The notes under the pieces are model-generated. The model was given only the letters and a program-made list of their open reading frames with translations, had not been told where the DNA came from and searched no databases. Positions 62,392 to 64,000 of a stretch of DNA of 64,000 nucleotides are shown in pieces (positions within the stretch are counted from its first letter, which is position 1; every line of letters begins with the position of its first letter). The stretch spans positions 3,720,001 to 3,784,000 of the forward strand of contig NC_009614.1 in NCBI RefSeq assembly GCF_000012825.1. The letters run 5' to 3'. Origin of the DNA: Phocaeicola vulgatus ATCC 8482 (GTDB lineage: Bacteria > Bacteroidota > Bacteroidia > Bacteroidales > Bacteroidaceae). The translations under genes were made by a program, and so were the position numbers.

Positions 62392-63069
62392 ATGAAAATA
62401 CTATTAGTAGAAGACGATGCTAATTTGCGTGAAGTGACTCAGCGCTCATTGGAAAAGGAGCGTTATGTGGTGGAAATTGCTGCCGATTACCGTACCGCAT
62501 TACAAAAGATAGAGGATTATGATTATGACTGCATTTTGCTGGATATTATGTTGCCGGATGGCAGTGGCCTGGATTTGTTGGAAAAGTTGAAAGAAATGCA
62601 TAAACGGGAAAATGTGATCATCCTTTCAGCCAAAGACTCTATAGAAGACAAAGTACTAGGATTGGAGCTCGGAGCTGATGATTATCTGCCTAAACCTTTT
62701 CATTTGGTGGAACTGAATGCACGTATCAAAAGTGTGATACGCCGTCATCAGCAAGGTGGGGAAAATAGTATCAAATACGGAAATATAGAAATTTTTCCCG
62801 ATAAATATGGGGTGACCGTAGCTGGAAAGAAGCTTGAACTGAACCGTAAGGAATATGATATTCTGGTTTATTTTATGAACCGTCCCGGCAGATTGGTTAA
62901 TAAAAGCACACTTGCCGAATCCGTATGGGGCGACCATATAGATCAAGTCGATAATTTTGATTTTATCTATGCCCAAATCAAGAATTTACGAAAGAGATTG
63001 AAAGAGGCTGGAGCTACTCCTGAACTGAAGGCTGTTTATGGTTTTGGATATAAAATGGTAGTGGAATAA
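62392..63069 (+). CDS. OmpR-family response regulator
   Basis: 225 residues. Receiver domain with acidic pair ED in LLVEDDAN, phospho-acceptor D51 in CILLDIMLPDGSG, the T/S in IILSAKD and K101 in YLPKPFH. Winged-helix DNA-binding domain at ~130-222 ends in LKAVYGFGYKMVV. Resembles RprY. Directly followed by its kinase gene, with no gap between stop and start. Confidence 0.95.
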   Translation: MKILLVEDDANLREVTQRSLEKERYVVEIAADYRTALQKIEDYDYDCILLDIMLPDGSGLDLLEKLKEMHKRENVIILSAKDSIEDKVLGLELGADDYLPKPFHLVELNARIKSVIRRHQQGGENSIKYGNIEIFPDKYGVTVAGKKLELNRKEYDILVYFMNRPGRLVNKSTLAESVWGDHIDQVDNFDFIYAQIKNLRKRLKEAGATPELKAVYGFGYKMVVE

Positions 63070-64000
63070 ATGAAACTGATTTATTATATCATTATCCGTA
63101 TATCGTTGGTGTTGTCGGTTTTATTGACTGGCTGGGCCATCCTTTTCTATTTTGCTGTAATGGATGAGGTGAATGATGAAGTGGATGACTCATTGGAGGA
63201 TTATTCGGAAATTATCATCATACGTGCATTGGCGGGAGAGGAGCTTCCTTCTAAAAATACAGCTTCCAACAATCAGTATTTCCTGCGTGAAGTGACGAAG
63301 GAATATGCAGGATCTTGTGATGATATCATTTATAAAGATTCTATGGTTTATATTCCTGAAAAAGATGAAACTGAACCTGCACGAATCCTTACGACCATTT
63401 TTAAGGATGATGGCGAAAAGTTTTTTGAATTGACGGTAGCGACTCCTTCTATAGAAAAAGAAGATTTGAAAGATGCTATGGCAGGTTGGATTATTTTTCT
63501 TTATATCGCTTTATTATTGACTATAATTGTTATTAATGTGTGGGTGTTTTATCGGAATATGCGTCCTCTTTATGTATTGCTTCATTGGTTGGATAAATAT
63601 CGTATCGGTAAGGTAAACGAGCCTTTACAAAATAATACCCGGGTTTCAGAATTCAGAAAATTAAATGAAGCGGCTGTTCGTTATGCAGAGCGCAGTGAGC
63701 AGATGTTCGAACAGCAAAAACAATTTATTGGTAATGCATCTCATGAGATGCAGACACCACTGGCTATTTGTCGTAATCGGTTGGAGATGCTGATGGAGGA
63801 TGAAAATCTTTCAGAAAGCCAATTGGAAGAGTTGATGAAAACCCACCAGACTTTGGAACATATAACGAAGCTGAACAAGTCTTTGTTATTGCTTTCGAAG
63901 ATAGAGAACGGTCAATTTACGGATACTGTCCAAGTAGAAGTGAATAAATTATTGAGGCAATATCTGGAGGACTATAAAGAAGTGTATCAATATCGTGAGA
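63070..64000 (+). CDS. Sensor histidine kinase (partial)
   Basis: The gene starts at 63070, directly after the response regulator stop, and runs off the window; about 310 residues are seen. Two membrane helices (residues ~5-29 and ~139-158) flank a periplasmic sensor part of ~110 residues. HAMP-like region, then the phospho-acceptor box FIGNASHEMQTPLAICRNRLEML with His at ~226; the usual H-E-L-R-TPL reads H-E-M-Q-TPL here. Catalytic ATP-binding domain not included. Resembles RprX. Confidence 0.92.
   Translation, partial: MKLIYYIIIRISLVLSVLLTGWAILFYFAVMDEVNDEVDDSLEDYSEIIIIRALAGEELPSKNTASNNQYFLREVTKEYAGSCDDIIYKDSMVYIPEKDETEPARILTTIFKDDGEKFFELTVATPSIEKEDLKDAMAGWIIFLYIALLLTIIVINVWVFYRNMRPLYVLLHWLDKYRIGKVNEPLQNNTRVSEFRKLNEAAVRYAERSEQMFEQQKQFIGNASHEMQTPLAICRNRLEMLMEDENLSESQLEELMKTHQTLEHITKLNKSLLLLSKIENGQFTDTVQVEVNKLLRQYLEDYKEVYQYRE

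Noticed and set aside
1-64000. CRISPR arrays, rRNA operon and complete insertion sequences
   Set aside because: None seen: no regularly spaced repeats, no rRNA signature stretches and no intact transposase apart from the Rpn-type gene.

Overview
The window reads as chromosome of a gut Bacteroidales bacterium of the Bacteroides/Phocaeicola group; a Phocaeicola vulgatus/dorei-like species is my best guess, from gene content only. The signs are promoters with the Bacteroides -7 box TAnnTTTG, a Rho factor with a long disordered insertion, an UpxY-controlled capsule locus, NigD-like and GH95 genes, Ser-type sulfatase and RprXY-like two-component genes, and the capsule-linked gene set amidase / smalltalk / HU-like / DUF4248 / DUF3987 / BT4734.

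Left flank (1-14.3 kb): a tight minus-strand operon encodes a beta-helix protein (GH141-like), a GH31 alpha-xylosidase-like enzyme and a corrinoid/uroporphyrinogen-decarboxylase-like methyltransferase cut by the window edge. Next come rho with its own terminator and a plus-strand run: RidA, a transglutaminase-like protein, an MBL-fold hydrolase, a VOC protein, a DUF3805/3806-like protein and an ABC-F ATPase.

Capsule locus (14.3-34.3 kb): a tyrosine recombinase is followed by a hairpin terminator and a 150-bp segment bounded by perfect 26-bp inverted repeats, which I read as an invertible promoter. It lies just upstream of an UpxY-type antiterminator. Behind it is an AT-rich polysaccharide cluster: an unknown membrane protein, a pyruvyl transferase, a flippase, an Fe-S/F420-dehydrogenase-like protein, WecB, a polysaccharide deacetylase, glycosyltransferases, an EpsG-like polymerase, a CDP-alditol-type cytidylyltransferase / SDR / LicD trio, another SDR and a YjbH-like outer-membrane protein. 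Recombinase, switch and UpxY would set on/off expression; the rest would build, flip, polymerise and decorate the glycan.

Accessory region (34.3-46.1 kb): an Rpn-type nuclease, the minus-strand capsule-associated cassette (primase-like BT4734 protein, DUF3987 ATPase, DUF4248, HU-like protein, 36-aa smalltalk, amidase), two tiny plus-strand genes missed by length cut-offs, an AAA-ATPase/PD-(D/E)XK protein, an MNT-HEPN toxin-antitoxin pair and a helicase with WG-like repeats. This has the look of a small mobile-element or defence island.

Right flank (46.1-64 kb): engB and a sodium:solute symporter, divergent from recR; a membrane protein, GNAT and YqgE; tRNA-Asp with a textbook promoter; two lipoproteins with related Ig-like domains, one carrying a TonB C-terminus; a decayed gene; GH95; Hcp and Ric (nitrosative stress) divergent from a Crp/Fnr regulator through overlapping palindromic promoters; a Ser-type sulfatase; a possible structured RNA; a NigD-like lipoprotein; and a response regulator plus a partial histidine kinase. 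All family calls rest on reading motifs by eye; no database search was possible.
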